This document shows, in pieces, positions 17,798 to 24,606 of a DNA stretch of 47,054 nucleotides. Each line of letters opens with the position of its first letter. Positions within the stretch are counted from its first letter, which is position 1. The stretch is from a virus. A model generated the notes under the pieces. The model was not told where the DNA came from. It ran no database searches and saw only the letters and a program-made list of their open reading frames with translations. Where the stretch lies: positions 1 through 47,054 of IMG/VR virus record IMGVR_UViG_3300050821_002087; one strand, written 5' to 3'. A program made the translations under genes and the position numbers.

Positions 17798-18042
17798 AGA
17801 CTATTCTTATACTTGATAAACTGTTCAGCTACTCTGAAGCAGTCCTTCATTTTCCTAAGATTAAACTCATTCAATTCCTCTTGAGCGCAATACTTGCCAG
17901 GAGGAGTAGTATCAGCACTTCGTACAAATAACTGCTGGGCCAATCTCTCAATATCTCTCTTAAAGATTGGTGGACTACAGGCTTCTGCCTGATTGTTCAT
18001 TTCCTCACCCAATTCCCTAATTTGATATTGCTCTAGTTCCAT
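17794..18042 (-). CDS. Hypothetical protein
   Basis: 82 residues, charged and helical (MELEQYQIRELGEEMNNQAE ... FNLRKMKDCFRVAEQFIKYK). It directly abuts the CHAP endolysin gene. A possible lysis regulator or unrelated small protein; nothing decisive is seen. Confidence 0.5.
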   Translation of the reverse strand: MELEQYQIRELGEEMNNQAEACSPPIFKRDIERLAQQLFVRSADTTPPGKYCAQEELNEFNLRKMKDCFRVAEQFIKYKNSL

Positions 18043-18678
18043 TTAATTCCCAATGATTCTGGCAGTCTTCTCCAGCTCTTCCATTACATAACCTTTATCA
18101 TCTAACCGATTAAATGAGGCCATTTCAAATTGGCTAATATGCCGGCTAGGCATCCATCCAGTGGGAGCCTTGACTGGCTCTAGGAATTTCTTAACCTTGG
18201 ATTTACTGATCGGAAAGATACAGACCTTGTGGGCCTGGTTGCCTCCAAGTAATAGGATGGCATTATCAATCCCTGGGAATTGAGTTTCACCACCATAGAA
18301 GGCAATGTGACCAGTGAGAATGACAACATCACCAACCTTAGGGACATCAACTTCTTTGAAGAAATGATCAACCTCATCATAGGTATTAAGGCTGGCAAAT
18401 TGATAGCCATTCTGTTTTAGAACCCAGGATACGAAAGCATTGCACCAACCATCTTGATAATACTCATCAAATTCCTGATCAGTAGTCTCAACATATTCTC
18501 TGACTCGATCAGACTCATATCCGACCTGCTTGGTGACGCCAATCTCTTTCATGGCAGTATCAATGATCTTCTGATCAAATACAGCAGGACTGGATGGAAT
18601 AGGTTTGGGTGGATTATCGTCTTGAGCTAAAGCTAATCCCGACAATGCTAATAGACTAATTATTACCTGTAGTTTCAT
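18043..18678 (-). CDS. Exported CHAP/NlpC-type endolysin
   Basis: 211 residues. A cleavable-looking Sec signal (MKLQVIISLLALSGLALAQ) precedes a cysteine peptidase/amidase domain: DGWCNAFVSWVLKQNGY (Cys79 candidate nucleophile) and GDVVILTGHIAFYGG (His124). This matches the CHAP/TIGR02594 arrangement. It would cleave peptidoglycan cross-links or stem peptides. The signal peptide suggests export by the host Sec system, so lysis timing may depend on the holin/XhlA-type proteins encoded near the window ends. The start overlaps the zinc-ribbon gene by 23 nt. Confidence 0.8.
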   Translation of the reverse strand: MKLQVIISLLALSGLALAQDDNPPKPIPSSPAVFDQKIIDTAMKEIGVTKQVGYESDRVREYVETTDQEFDEYYQDGWCNAFVSWVLKQNGYQFASLNTYDEVDHFFKEVDVPKVGDVVILTGHIAFYGGETQFPGIDNAILLLGGNQAHKVCIFPISKSKVKKFLEPVKAPTGWMPSRHISQFEMASFNRLDDKGYVMEELEKTARIIGN

Positions 18679-18841
18679 TATTTTCTAAACTTATCTGATC
18701 ATTACAAATCCAACATTCTGGGGAAGCTGGCGAATATACTCTCTTGCATTTTGGACATATCCAACCTGTGGGAATACCACTCCATATAGGTATGCTATCT
18801 CCATTAATGGGCCATATCGGATCTCCATTAAAACCAATCAT
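18656..18841 (-). CDS. Small zinc-ribbon protein
   Basis: 61 residues with two Cys pairs, WICPKCKRVYSP and ECWICNDQ, forming a likely zinc ribbon at residues about 29-47. Start overlaps the previous stop as ATGA. Partner unknown; zinc ribbons of this size bind nucleic acid or protein. Confidence 0.65.
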   Translation of the reverse strand: MIGFNGDPIWPINGDSIPIWSGIPTGWICPKCKRVYSPASPECWICNDQISLENNETTGNN

Positions 18842-19248
18842 ACAATCTTAGCTGACTTGATACCTAGATTAAGGATCAACTCTAAATTTCTTACAGTTCT
18901 TTCAATGGTAGAATAATAGAATCGATAGAATATGGATTTAGCTAGCTCATTATCCGACTCAGCCATTAGATCTCTGATTTGGTCAATTGGACTCAAGACA
19001 CAATGGAGTAGCTCATGACATAGAATCATTTCTAATTCATTATTCGATCCAATGTTTTCAACTCCAATATCTATAAGGGCAAATTGGTAATCACAATTAG
19101 GCTGGCAAATAGCCACTCTGCTTTCATCTTCATCATCAGATATGGACTTACTGACTTCAATGGTAAGCTCCCAATCCTCAAGCTTGAATCTCTTCTGTAG
19201 TCTTGGAAGGTTCTGCCGGATCCATTTTCTGGCTGTATCTACCCTCAT
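18838..19248 (-). CDS. SprT/zincin-like metallopeptidase
   Basis: 136 residues with HEXXH motif CHELLHCVL (His78, Glu79, His82) and an N-terminal helix-strand region (WIRQNLPRLQKRFKLEDWEL). Phage proteins of this size with HELLH are usually called SprT-like. Possible roles are cleavage of a host protein or DNA-protein crosslink, or a toxin-like activity. Coupled to the zinc-ribbon gene by ATGA. Confidence 0.65.
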   Translation of the reverse strand: MRVDTARKWIRQNLPRLQKRFKLEDWELTIEVSKSISDDEDESRVAICQPNCDYQFALIDIGVENIGSNNELEMILCHELLHCVLSPIDQIRDLMAESDNELAKSIFYRFYYSTIERTVRNLELILNLGIKSAKIV

Positions 19249-19369
19249 ATTCAGTGTTTAGGGATTGGTGATAATCTCTTAACCATTTGGTCCAAGCTTC
19301 TTTCTTTGATATCCATGGTGGATCAGATAGCTCAATACTTGTTTCTTCCGAAAAGGTAAGTTGCAACAT
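19178..19369 (-). CDS. Hypothetical small protein
   Basis: 63 residues (LQLTFSEETSIELSDPPWIS, WTKWLRDYHQSLNTEYEG). The Trp-rich middle looks protein-like, but the frame overlaps the metallopeptidase gene by 71 nt and a 27-residue frame at its 5' end, so only one reading may be used. Confidence 0.4.
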   Translation of the reverse strand: MLQLTFSEETSIELSDPPWISKKEAWTKWLRDYHQSLNTEYEGRYSQKMDPAEPSKTTEEIQA

Positions 19370-19415
19370 AACCTATTATAACCCCTAAAGTTAGGGATAT
19401 GAAATAGACTAGCAT
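19332..19415 (-). CDS. Candidate 27-residue membrane peptide
   Basis: MLVYFISLTLGVIIGYVATY then LFGRNKY: one membrane helix with a basic tail. It lies in the otherwise uncovered stretch before 19425, on the operon strand. No strong ribosome-binding site was seen. Confidence 0.35.
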   Translation of the reverse strand: MLVYFISLTLGVIIGYVATYLFGRNKY

Positions 19416-19424
19416 CCTATCAAA

Positions 19425-19589
19425 CTACTTAGATTCCAGATATTTATTCCTCATAATAATCCAGTTAAACTTATCTAAGAAGTATTCTGATCTAGTCACC
19501 TCGTGATAACTGCCGGCATTAAGACCAACCTGAAGATCATTGATAAACTCTTCATAGGTATCATATAATTCTGGTAATCGGATTGTCAT
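19425..19589 (-). CDS. Hypothetical small protein
   Basis: 54 residues (MTIRLPELYDTYEEFINDLQ ... SEYFLDKFNWIIMRNKYLES). I chose the ATG at 19589 because it overlaps the stop of the upstream membrane peptide (ATGA). An in-frame start 18 nt upstream exists. Acidic and helical; function unknown. Confidence 0.5.
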   Translation of the reverse strand: MTIRLPELYDTYEEFINDLQVGLNAGSYHEVTRSEYFLDKFNWIIMRNKYLESK

Positions 19590-19717
19590 TTTAACCAATC
19601 TTCCCAATTGAAGATCTTACAAAGAATAGAATAGACAATCCTGGTGCCCCAATAGCCTATTAGGTGTCCCGACAGGGATGCTATCACTATAATCAATGCT
19701 GCTAAAACTATTTCCAT
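19586..19717 (-). CDS. Small membrane protein
   Basis: 43 residues: MEIVLAALIIVIASLSGHLI forms one membrane helix, followed by a basic amphipathic tail (YSILCKIFNWEDWLK). The ATGA overlap with the next gene supports it. Could be a holin-like or superinfection protein, unproven. Confidence 0.5.
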   Translation of the reverse strand: MEIVLAALIIVIASLSGHLIGYWGTRIVYSILCKIFNWEDWLK

Positions 19718-19764
19718 AGGGTCCGAACAGGATGCGAGGATCTATTTATCCGACAGGATGTCAT

Positions 19765-19989
19765 TTACAATATCTTGACCACGTTATCTTTAACCCATTT
19801 ACCCAAATCATCGAAGTGTTCTCGATGGAAATAAATAGGACCATTGCGATAACGCCTTTGCATCATGAAAGTGTAACGACCTCCATTAGGAGCCATGCTC
19901 ACTATGACAGTGTCAAAGCCTTTATCTTCCTGTAGATCCATCATCCAGTAAGGGCCTTTAATAATCTCGCTGTATTGATCTTTAGTCAT
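19765..19989 (-). CDS. Hypothetical protein
   Basis: 74 residues, mixed alpha/beta (GPYWMMDLQEDKGFDTVIVS, YTFMMQRRYRNGPIYFHREH), ending in a helix. Overlaps the upstream gene by 8 nt. No recognised family. Confidence 0.5.
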   Translation of the reverse strand: MTKDQYSEIIKGPYWMMDLQEDKGFDTVIVSMAPNGGRYTFMMQRRYRNGPIYFHREHFDDLGKWVKDNVVKIL

Positions 19990-20158
19990 TTGAAATACCA
20001 GACTGTGAATGCCTGCTCATTTCTTCACTAGAAAACAGTTTGGCTGCATAGGTATTACCTTGCATTCTAGCCCTTGTCTTTAGGGCATTAATCTCCTTGT
20101 CAGTAAATACACTGAACAATAGATTCAAATCCACTACCTCATCAATCTGGGTTGACAT
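19982..20158 (-). CDS. Hypothetical protein
   Basis: 58 residues (MSTQIDEVVDLNLLFSVFTD, KEINALKTRARMQGNTYAAK). The ATG at 20158 fits the operon overlap better than an upstream in-frame start. The small helical, basic middle could bind nucleic acid. Confidence 0.45.
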   Translation of the reverse strand: MSTQIDEVVDLNLLFSVFTDKEINALKTRARMQGNTYAAKLFSSEEMSRHSQSGISND

Positions 20159-20657
20159 CTTTAGCCTTAGGTAGACTATCAAACATTCTCTTAAGCTCTT
20201 CAGGAGTAGCTACAGACTTAGTCTCAGTCCTGCTGGTGGCTTCACCTCTTAACAACTGGAAATTCTTAACAGTCTCAGTTAAAACATCAGCTAATCTATT
20301 GATTGATATCTTGTCATTATCCTCTGCCAATCGTTCCGACGTAGCATGGATAGCCTCTTCGAGGCGATCAACTATTGCTGACCTTCTTGAGTCAATAGAT
20401 TGAGGATGAGCTTTGATTATGTCCCGAATCAGAGCTGGTTGATGTCCAGTCAATCTGGATATCTTGTTAACAGATTCTCCCGATGCTAGCCTATCAACAA
20501 TATCTTTATAGCCTGTGGGATCCGACTCTATGAAGAAGGTTAAGTCTTTACTGTGTTTAACAGGAGCTCGTTCGAGCTCTTTACTTAAGCCTTCTACTTC
20601 TCTGACTATCTCAATCTGTTGAGCTAATGGTAGCTCTCCCTTCGGGAGTCTGCCCAT
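20142..20657 (-). CDS. Helix-turn-helix protein, candidate small terminase
   Basis: 171 residues. A central segment DIVDRLASGESVNKISRLTG plus HQPALIRDIIKAHP is a good helix-turn-helix. It is followed by long helices (RLEEAIHATSERLAEDNDKI, LADVLTETVKNFQLLRGEA) and a disordered tail. HTH plus helical oligomerisation region and size suit a small terminase subunit, but terL is 6 kb downstream. It may instead be a late regulator. Confidence 0.5.
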   Translation of the reverse strand: MGRLPKGELPLAQQIEIVREVEGLSKELERAPVKHSKDLTFFIESDPTGYKDIVDRLASGESVNKISRLTGHQPALIRDIIKAHPQSIDSRRSAIVDRLEEAIHATSERLAEDNDKISINRLADVLTETVKNFQLLRGEATSRTETKSVATPEELKRMFDSLPKAKDVNPD

Positions 20658-20658
20658 A

Positions 20659-20787
20659 TCAGCCTACTGGAGGGCATTTAAGCTGAGTCCATTCCATTGT
20701 GGTGTTAGCCCATACCCAAAGGGTACCATCATCACAAAGAGCCAATATTCCATCCCCGCAGTATTCTACCTGAATTACCTTTCTCAT
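20659..20787 (-). CDS. Small conserved-looking phage protein
   Basis: 42 residues: MRKVIQVEYCGDGILALCDD then GTLWVWANTTMEWTQL. The pattern resembles short beta proteins common in phages (ALCDDGTLW). It ends 1 nt before the next start. Confidence 0.5.
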   Translation of the reverse strand: MRKVIQVEYCGDGILALCDDGTLWVWANTTMEWTQLKCPPVG

Positions 20788-20794
20788 CTACCCA

Positions 20795-20896
20795 TTACCT
20801 TAACAATATCCAAAGAACAGCTATAACTGTAACCATGGCAAAGAATCCTTGGATTACTCCCATGAGATTCTGTCCAATTTCAATTGCTGCCATCAT
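20795..20896 (-). CDS. Candidate 33-residue membrane peptide, first late gene
   Basis: MMAAIEIGQNLMGVIQGFFA then MVTVIAVLWILLR: one membrane helix. The second ATG (20893) is equally possible. It begins just past the leader terminator at 20896-20938 and so would be the first coding sequence of the late block. Confidence 0.4.
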   Translation of the reverse strand: MMAAIEIGQNLMGVIQGFFAMVTVIAVLWILLR

Positions 20897-20938
20897 AAAA
20901 AGAAAAACTCCCTTCACATCACCAAATGCAAAGGGAGT
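20896..20938 (-). terminator. Strong terminator or attenuator before the late genes
   Basis: On the - strand ACTCCCTT (20938-20931) pairs with AAGGGAGT (20914-20907), followed by TTTTTCTTTTT. It lies between a candidate late promoter and the first late gene, an arrangement that fits regulated antitermination. Confidence 0.75.
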
Positions 20939-20991
20939 AAACCAACTCCTAGCTATTTCTAATCTATTAAGTTAAGTTATTGACTAACTGA

Positions 20992-21020
20992 ATAGTACAC
21001 CTATTTGTCTAAATGTTCAA
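20992..21020 (-). promoter_or_regulatory. Candidate late promoter
   Basis: TTGAAC (21020-21015) and TACTAT (20997-20992) are separated by exactly 17 nt on the - strand, each matching the sigma70 hexamers at 4 of 6 positions. It points at the terminator and the late genes. Confidence 0.4.
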
Positions 21021-21102
21021 CAACTATCTATCTGACATCAGGGATTGTTGAATTCCATATAAAATAGATGCCCCTATCGGGACTCAATCTGATCTAATGA
21101 CT

Positions 21103-21118
21103 TACCTATTAATAGGTA
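21103..21118. promoter_or_regulatory. 16-bp perfect palindrome, candidate operator
   Basis: TACCTATTAATAGGTA is perfectly self-complementary and is followed by TATATA. It lies in the 500-nt control region without genes (20897-21396). Likely a binding site for a dimeric regulator. Confidence 0.5.
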
Positions 21119-21123
21119 TATAT

Positions 21124-21248
21124 AGGACCACCTATCTGGCCAGGAATCGTTTACGATTATAAAACCGGCTAGGCTGATCCCTCGGAATTAAATTTCAGGA
21201 CAGGCTTGTAAATTCTCCTGTCTAGGTGCAGTGTCGGTGGGTGGTCCT
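21124..21248. other. Candidate structured RNA or replication/control element
   Basis: AGGACCACC (21124-21132) can pair with GGTGGTCCT (21240-21248) as a 9-bp closing stem. Inside are CTGGCCAG, a hairpin AATCGT-TT-ACGATT (21145-21158) and a hairpin GACAGG/CCTGTC (21199-21222). Nested inverted repeats in a gene-free region suggest a folded transcript or an origin. Strand and function are undetermined. Confidence 0.35.
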
Positions 21249-21285
21249 CCCGTCTTTCGCCTCCAGACCATCTACGGTCCAGAAA

Positions 21286-21340
21286 TAAAAAAAGAGCCAT
21301 CTCAAACTGCTGCCCAAAACGTCTGGACTGAGATGGCTCT
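21286..21340 (-). terminator. Terminator of the ribbon-helix-helix gene
   Basis: Perfect 12-bp arms AGAGCCATCTCA (21293-21304) and TGAGATGGCTCT (21329-21340) with a 24-nt loop. On the - strand the stem is followed by seven T. It ends the transcript from 21666. Confidence 0.75.
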
Positions 21341-21396
21341 GATTTAAGGTGGTAAATATAATCTATTTTGACTAATCTGTCAACATCTTCATATCT

Positions 21397-21666
21397 TTAA
21401 GGTTTGTCACCCTCCTGGGAAGGGGGAGGATCATATCTGAATCGTATTGGGATCGGAAGCTGAGTAGCTCCGTCTTTCCTTAGCTGTATCACAGCGTTGA
21501 TGGCTTGCTTGACAAAGAGGGATCGACTTAGTCCGAAGTAACTTAGAGCTTCTTCAAGCTCCTGGAACTTCTCATCACTGATTCTGGTTTCCACTACTTT
21601 CTCCTTTGGCAGCATGTCTGCCGGGACAGGATCACCATTCATGTCTAATGCATACAGGAAATCCAT
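21397..21666 (-). CDS. Ribbon-helix-helix transcriptional regulator, candidate repressor
   Basis: 89 residues. VVETRISDEKFQELEEALSY then FGLSRSLFVKQAINAVIQLR (about 24-63) reads as a strand-helix-helix MetJ/Arc-type fold. A Pro-rich tail follows. It is transcribed alone, divergent from the early operon, with its own terminator. The start lies 1 nt from a palindrome, suggesting autoregulation. It is the best candidate for a lysogeny or early-promoter regulator in the window, since no CI-like protein was found. Confidence 0.6.
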   Translation of the reverse strand: MDFLYALDMNGDPVPADMLPKEKVVETRISDEKFQELEEALSYFGLSRSLFVKQAINAVIQLRKDGATQLPIPIRFRYDPPPSQEGDKP

Positions 21667-21667
21667 A

Positions 21668-21690
21668 CCGAAAAATTCAGATATTTTCGG
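21668..21690. promoter_or_regulatory. Operator-like inverted repeat at the start of the RHH gene
   Basis: CCGAAAA (21668-21674) and TTTTCGG (21684-21690) are exact inverted repeats placed where the ribosome-binding site would be. Binding would block transcription or translation of the regulator. No second copy was noticed. Confidence 0.5.
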
Positions 21691-21849
21691 ATTTTTGCAG
21701 ATTTCTCTTGATGGGGGGTCAAAGTTGGGATCTAATCCACGGTATTACAGGGATCGTAATTCCCATAATTCCCGATGGCAGCAACGCTCTAATGGTTTGG
21801 CATTAGACGGCATCGGGAAGGACAACATTCAAACTGTCCTTAACCCCTA

Positions 21850-21893
21850 AAAAGAAAAGCCCTGAACCAGAGCAGCAACTCTGATCCAGGGGA
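21850..21893 (-). terminator. Orphan leftward terminator
   Basis: GCCCTGAACCAGAG and CTCTGATCCAGGGG form a stem with two mismatches. On the - strand it is followed by TTTTCTTTTT. No - strand gene precedes it, so it implies a short leftward transcript from the 21.9-22.0 kb region. The rest of 21667-22013 holds no gene that I can support. Confidence 0.55.
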
Positions 21894-21973
21894 CTAAAAC
21901 CTAATGTCCAGTGAGACGGTAGGCTCGTGCAGAATACCATATAGGCCTGTTTGGTCAAGTCCAAATAAGGTCA

Positions 21974-21998
21974 TTTGTGTCACATTCGCGTCACAATC
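21974..21998. promoter_or_regulatory. Repeat pair upstream of the first early gene
   Basis: TTTGTGTCACATTCGCGTCACAA contains GTCACA twice and ends in inverted TTGTG/CACAA. It lies 16 nt before the first early ATG and is a plausible operator for the early promoter. Confidence 0.35.
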
Positions 21999-22013
21999 GG
22001 TCAAGGAGGCTGA

Positions 22014-22250
22014 ATGGCTCCAATAGAGATACTCTTGGAGATTGCTAAGCTTCCTGGAGAAGTGGGAGATCTTACCAGGGATCTCATAGGGAAGGATGTA
22101 CTGGCAATGCTGATAGCCAAAGCCGGCTTAGTAGGCACGAGCCAGGTTCTCAGCCCTACTCATGTTGCTGAAGTCCTAGGGATCAGTCGGAACACTGCCA
22201 GTGATCGTATAGACCTGGCATCTGTAAAGACTCCCCTGATCAAACCTTGA
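22014..22250 (+). CDS. Helix-turn-helix protein, first gene of early operon
   Basis: 78 residues. The C-terminal half VLSPTHVAEVLGISRNTASD reads as a helix-turn-helix. The N-terminal half is hydrophobic and helical. A strong Shine-Dalgarno AAGGAGG lies 6 nt upstream, the best in the region. As the first early gene it may be a Cro-like or antirepressor protein. Family not identified. Confidence 0.55.
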   Translation: MAPIEILLEIAKLPGEVGDLTRDLIGKDVLAMLIAKAGLVGTSQVLSPTHVAEVLGISRNTASDRIDLASVKTPLIKP

Positions 22251-22347
22251 GCGTTTTAAGGGCATTCTGTTGCCGATACTGCACCAATTGGTTGGCAGAT
22301 ATGCACCCTGAGATCACAAGATAAACAATTAAGTCCAATATCTGGAC

Positions 22348-22545
22348 ATGCAGAGTCCCACTGAATCAACACTCCACAGAATGGGATACACGGTAGGTGA
22401 AGTCGCAAGCATGTTGGGCTGTTGCGATAAGACAGTAAGGAAGCTGATCAGGAATAAGGTAATCAAACCATTCCTTAGTTCCCCCATTCTAATTTCCAAA
22501 TCAGAACTAGAAAGAATAACCAATGATCATAGTCCCGCTAGTTAG
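22348..22545 (+). CDS. xis: Excisionase-like MerR-type protein
   Basis: 65 residues: YTVGEVASMLGCCDKTVRKL then IRNKVIKPFLSSPILISKSE is an HTH_17/excisionase winged helix (helix, turn, recognition helix, wing, final helix). In a phage with a tyrosine integrase this is the likely directionality factor for excision. The ATG follows directly on the inverted repeat GTCCA-atatc-TGGAC (22333-22347), so a later in-frame ATG (22381) is possible. Confidence 0.65.
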   Translation: MQSPTESTLHRMGYTVGEVASMLGCCDKTVRKLIRNKVIKPFLSSPILISKSELERITNDHSPAS

Positions 22546-22723
22546 TTTTGCAGTCGGCCTTTTCCTGGGCTGGCTCAAGCCTTCTTCAACCAGATACTTC
22601 GGGCTGTTCTCAGACTTCAAGAAACCACTCAAGTATAACATGGATGAATATTCAGAAGGCTTCGAGGATGGTTTCAATTTAGCAGAGAAAATCTATCAAG
22701 ATCAATACTCAGACAGACAATGA
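22523..22723 (+). CDS. Small membrane-anchored protein
   Basis: 66 residues. MIIVPLVSFAVGLFLGWL is a membrane helix. The tail is acidic and aromatic (YNMDEYSEGFEDGFNLAEKI). It overlaps the excisionase gene by 23 nt and the next gene by ATGA. Early membrane peptides can mediate superinfection exclusion; not shown here. Confidence 0.55.
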   Translation: MIIVPLVSFAVGLFLGWLKPSSTRYFGLFSDFKKPLKYNMDEYSEGFEDGFNLAEKIYQDQYSDRQ

Positions 22724-22968
22724 AAATTAAAGTAACACAGAGGGATATTAGTTTGGCCAATAAGAGAAGGAATATTGGCTATAAATTTCCAAGTAGAAAC
22801 TGCCCAGTAGCATTGGCAATGAAAAGGCTAACCAAAAGGAGTTGGATAGTCGGACAGCTTGTGGCACATGAAAGAGGAAGAGCTGTTGATCTCCCTGAGA
22901 TTGCCGTCAGGAATATTGAAAAATGGGATTCCCTTAAACGTATGTATCCCTTCACTTTTGAAATCTGA
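22720..22968 (+). CDS. Conserved-type hypothetical early protein
   Basis: 82 residues. VTQRDISLANKRRNIGYKFP followed by NCPVALAMKRL fits a short phage family with the pattern I-x-x-x-D-I ... CPVAxAxxR. Role unknown. Basic, soluble. ATGA overlap on the left and a shared base on the right. Confidence 0.6.
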   Translation: MKIKVTQRDISLANKRRNIGYKFPSRNCPVALAMKRLTKRSWIVGQLVAHERGRAVDLPEIAVRNIEKWDSLKRMYPFTFEI

Positions 22969-23210
22969 TGCAAGTCCCAGAATATGTCTTTGAGATACTT
23001 ATACAGGATGCTTGGAACCTTGATCCAGGAGAGCCCCTTCTCAACTGGAGTCCAATTACTTACCCTAGTGCTGATAGGACTTTTCTTAGAAAGGTGGTTT
23101 CTGACATGTATCGTGAGGTAGAGTTCATGTTAGTATGTCCTGAACCAGAACTTAAGCCTGATGAATTTGAGATCTGGCGACCTAAATCAGCTCTTAATCC
23201 ATTCTCTTAA
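22968..23210 (+). CDS. Hypothetical early protein
   Basis: 80 residues, acidic, Trp/Pro-containing (VPEYVFEILIQDAWNLDPGE, MYREVEFMLVCPEPELKPDE). It starts at the last base of the previous stop codon. No recognised domain. Confidence 0.5.
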   Translation: MQVPEYVFEILIQDAWNLDPGEPLLNWSPITYPSADRTFLRKVVSDMYREVEFMLVCPEPELKPDEFEIWRPKSALNPFS

Positions 23211-23211
23211 T

Positions 23212-23397
23212 ATGACTGTAGATGACGTTGTAGATTTGGATATTACCTTGGCCAAGTTAGCAGAAGAAAAGGAGAAGAAGGCTTTTATACAAGGTGTTTG
23301 GGTTGGCTGGGAGGCATACCAGAACTACGGACTAATCAATCCGGATATCATAGATATATGCTGGGAGAACTGGAAGAAATTTAACAATGGAAAATAA
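23212..23397 (+). CDS. Small hypothetical early protein
   Basis: 61 residues (MTVDDVVDLDITLAKLAEEK, FIQGVWVGWEAYQNYGLINP). The ATG at 23212, 1 nt after the previous stop, is preferred over an upstream in-frame start at 23161 that would overlap the previous gene by 50 nt. Acidic, helical. Confidence 0.5.
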   Translation: MTVDDVVDLDITLAKLAEEKEKKAFIQGVWVGWEAYQNYGLINPDIIDICWENWKKFNNGK

Positions 23398-23530
23398 TCC
23401 TGCACCTAAAAAGGGATTTACCATCAGGGAAGCTGTTACTCCTCCCAAACCTGTGACTTACAAGTTCATGATACAATTGAATGCAGCTTGTGATGCTTTC
23501 TTTAAGAAGAGGGGAATCAAATACAAATGA
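23387..23530 (+). CDS. Small hypothetical early protein
   Basis: 47 residues: MENNPAPKKGFTIREAVTPP then a basic helix ending KKRGIKYK. It overlaps both neighbours (11 nt and ATGA), typical of this operon. Confidence 0.45.
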   Translation: MENNPAPKKGFTIREAVTPPKPVTYKFMIQLNAACDAFFKKRGIKYK

Positions 23531-23694
23531 CTCCAGAAGAACATAAGCAGAGGCACATGGAGCTTCACAAGAACCTTGATGAGCTGCTTGCCGATTGGAT
23601 AGGTCATACATTCTCACTTCCATCTACTTCTACAGTTATGCAGTTATTGGATTGGTCCTATCAGCAAACTCTAAACCCTACGGAGGTTGAATAG
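23527..23694 (+). CDS. Small conserved-type phage protein
   Basis: 55 residues (MTPEEHKQRHMELHKNLDEL, LADWIGHTF, TVMQLLDWSYQQTLNP). The EEHKQRHMELHKNLDEL start and the MQLLDWS end resemble a short family often found next to phage recombination genes. It abuts the ATPase start without a gap. Confidence 0.6.
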   Translation: MTPEEHKQRHMELHKNLDELLADWIGHTFSLPSTSTVMQLLDWSYQQTLNPTEVE

Positions 23695-24606
23695 ATGGCC
23701 TTCGTAAAAGCTAGCAGATCTAAGATCTATCTTAAGTTAGCTCTACAGGGAGTATCGGGATCAGGTAAAACCATGTCAGCAATTCTGTTGGCAAAAGGTT
23801 TATCTGAGAATGGAAAGATAGCCTTTATAGACACAGAGAATGGATCTGGATCCCTCTATTCTGATAGGTACGAATATGATGTAGATGAGATCCGGCCTCC
23901 CTTTGATCCGGCTAAGTTCAGTAAGTCATTCCAGGAAGCCCTGGGACTAGGGTATGATGTAATTATCCTGGATTCCTTCAGTCACGTCTGGGAGGGCGTA
24001 TTAGCCATTAAGAGCGAGCTTGATGCTAAGCCTAAGGCTAACAGCTTCACAAATTGGAATGAGGCTGGTAGGCAATTTAAATCTGTTCTAGACACTATCC
24101 TGCAATCACCTGTTCATGTTATCTGCTGTATGAGGAGAAAGATGGACCATGCATTAGATAAGTCTGATGATGGCAAGCTAACAGTCAGGAAGTTAGGCAT
24201 GGCTCCAATCATGCGAGATAACATTGAATATGAGTTCAGTACCATCTTTGAGATTGATTCCAATCATTTAGCTTACTCGGATAAGGATAGGACTGAACTG
24301 TTTATACAGAAACCTCCATTTAAGATTACAGAGGATACTGGCCGGCAGCTTAAGGGATGGCTGAATGGTAATGTTACAGAAAGCAAGGGTAATCATTCCT
24401 TTACTCCATATCAGTCTAGCGGAGATCTATATCAGTTCTTATTGGACAATGAGCTTGATGAAAAGGCTTGGTCCCTGTTTGTGTCCAGGGGATGGCTAGA
24501 CAAGGATAAAAGGATTGATGAGATCGATCCGGCACTAGCTTCAAAGCTTCTAAAACAGAAGGATAATCTAATCCTTAAATTGAAGGAAATGGAGGCAGGA
24601 AAGTGA
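23695..24606 (+). CDS. Sak4-like RecA-fold ATPase (single-strand annealing)
   Basis: 303 residues. Walker A LQGVSGSGKT (Gly19-Thr26), GKIAFIDTENGSGSLYSDRY and Walker B YDVIILDSFSHVWEG give a minimal RecA/AAA_24 core as in phage Sak4. The C-terminal 80 residues are charged and helical. With the neighbouring exonuclease and DUF669 protein it forms a homologous-recombination module that anneals single strands and may promote mosaicism. ATGA overlap with the nuclease supports a complex. Confidence 0.8.
   Translation: MAFVKASRSKIYLKLALQGVSGSGKTMSAILLAKGLSENGKIAFIDTENGSGSLYSDRYEYDVDEIRPPFDPAKFSKSFQEALGLGYDVIILDSFSHVWEGVLAIKSELDAKPKANSFTNWNEAGRQFKSVLDTILQSPVHVICCMRRKMDHALDKSDDGKLTVRKLGMAPIMRDNIEYEFSTIFEIDSNHLAYSDKDRTELFIQKPPFKITEDTGRQLKGWLNGNVTESKGNHSFTPYQSSGDLYQFLLDNELDEKAWSLFVSRGWLDKDKRIDEIDPALASKLLKQKDNLILKLKEMEAGK

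Noticed and set aside
21124-21248. tRNA or tmRNA in the control region
   Set aside because: Stem-loops are present but no acceptor/T-loop consensus or CCA-type end was found; left as an undefined structured element.
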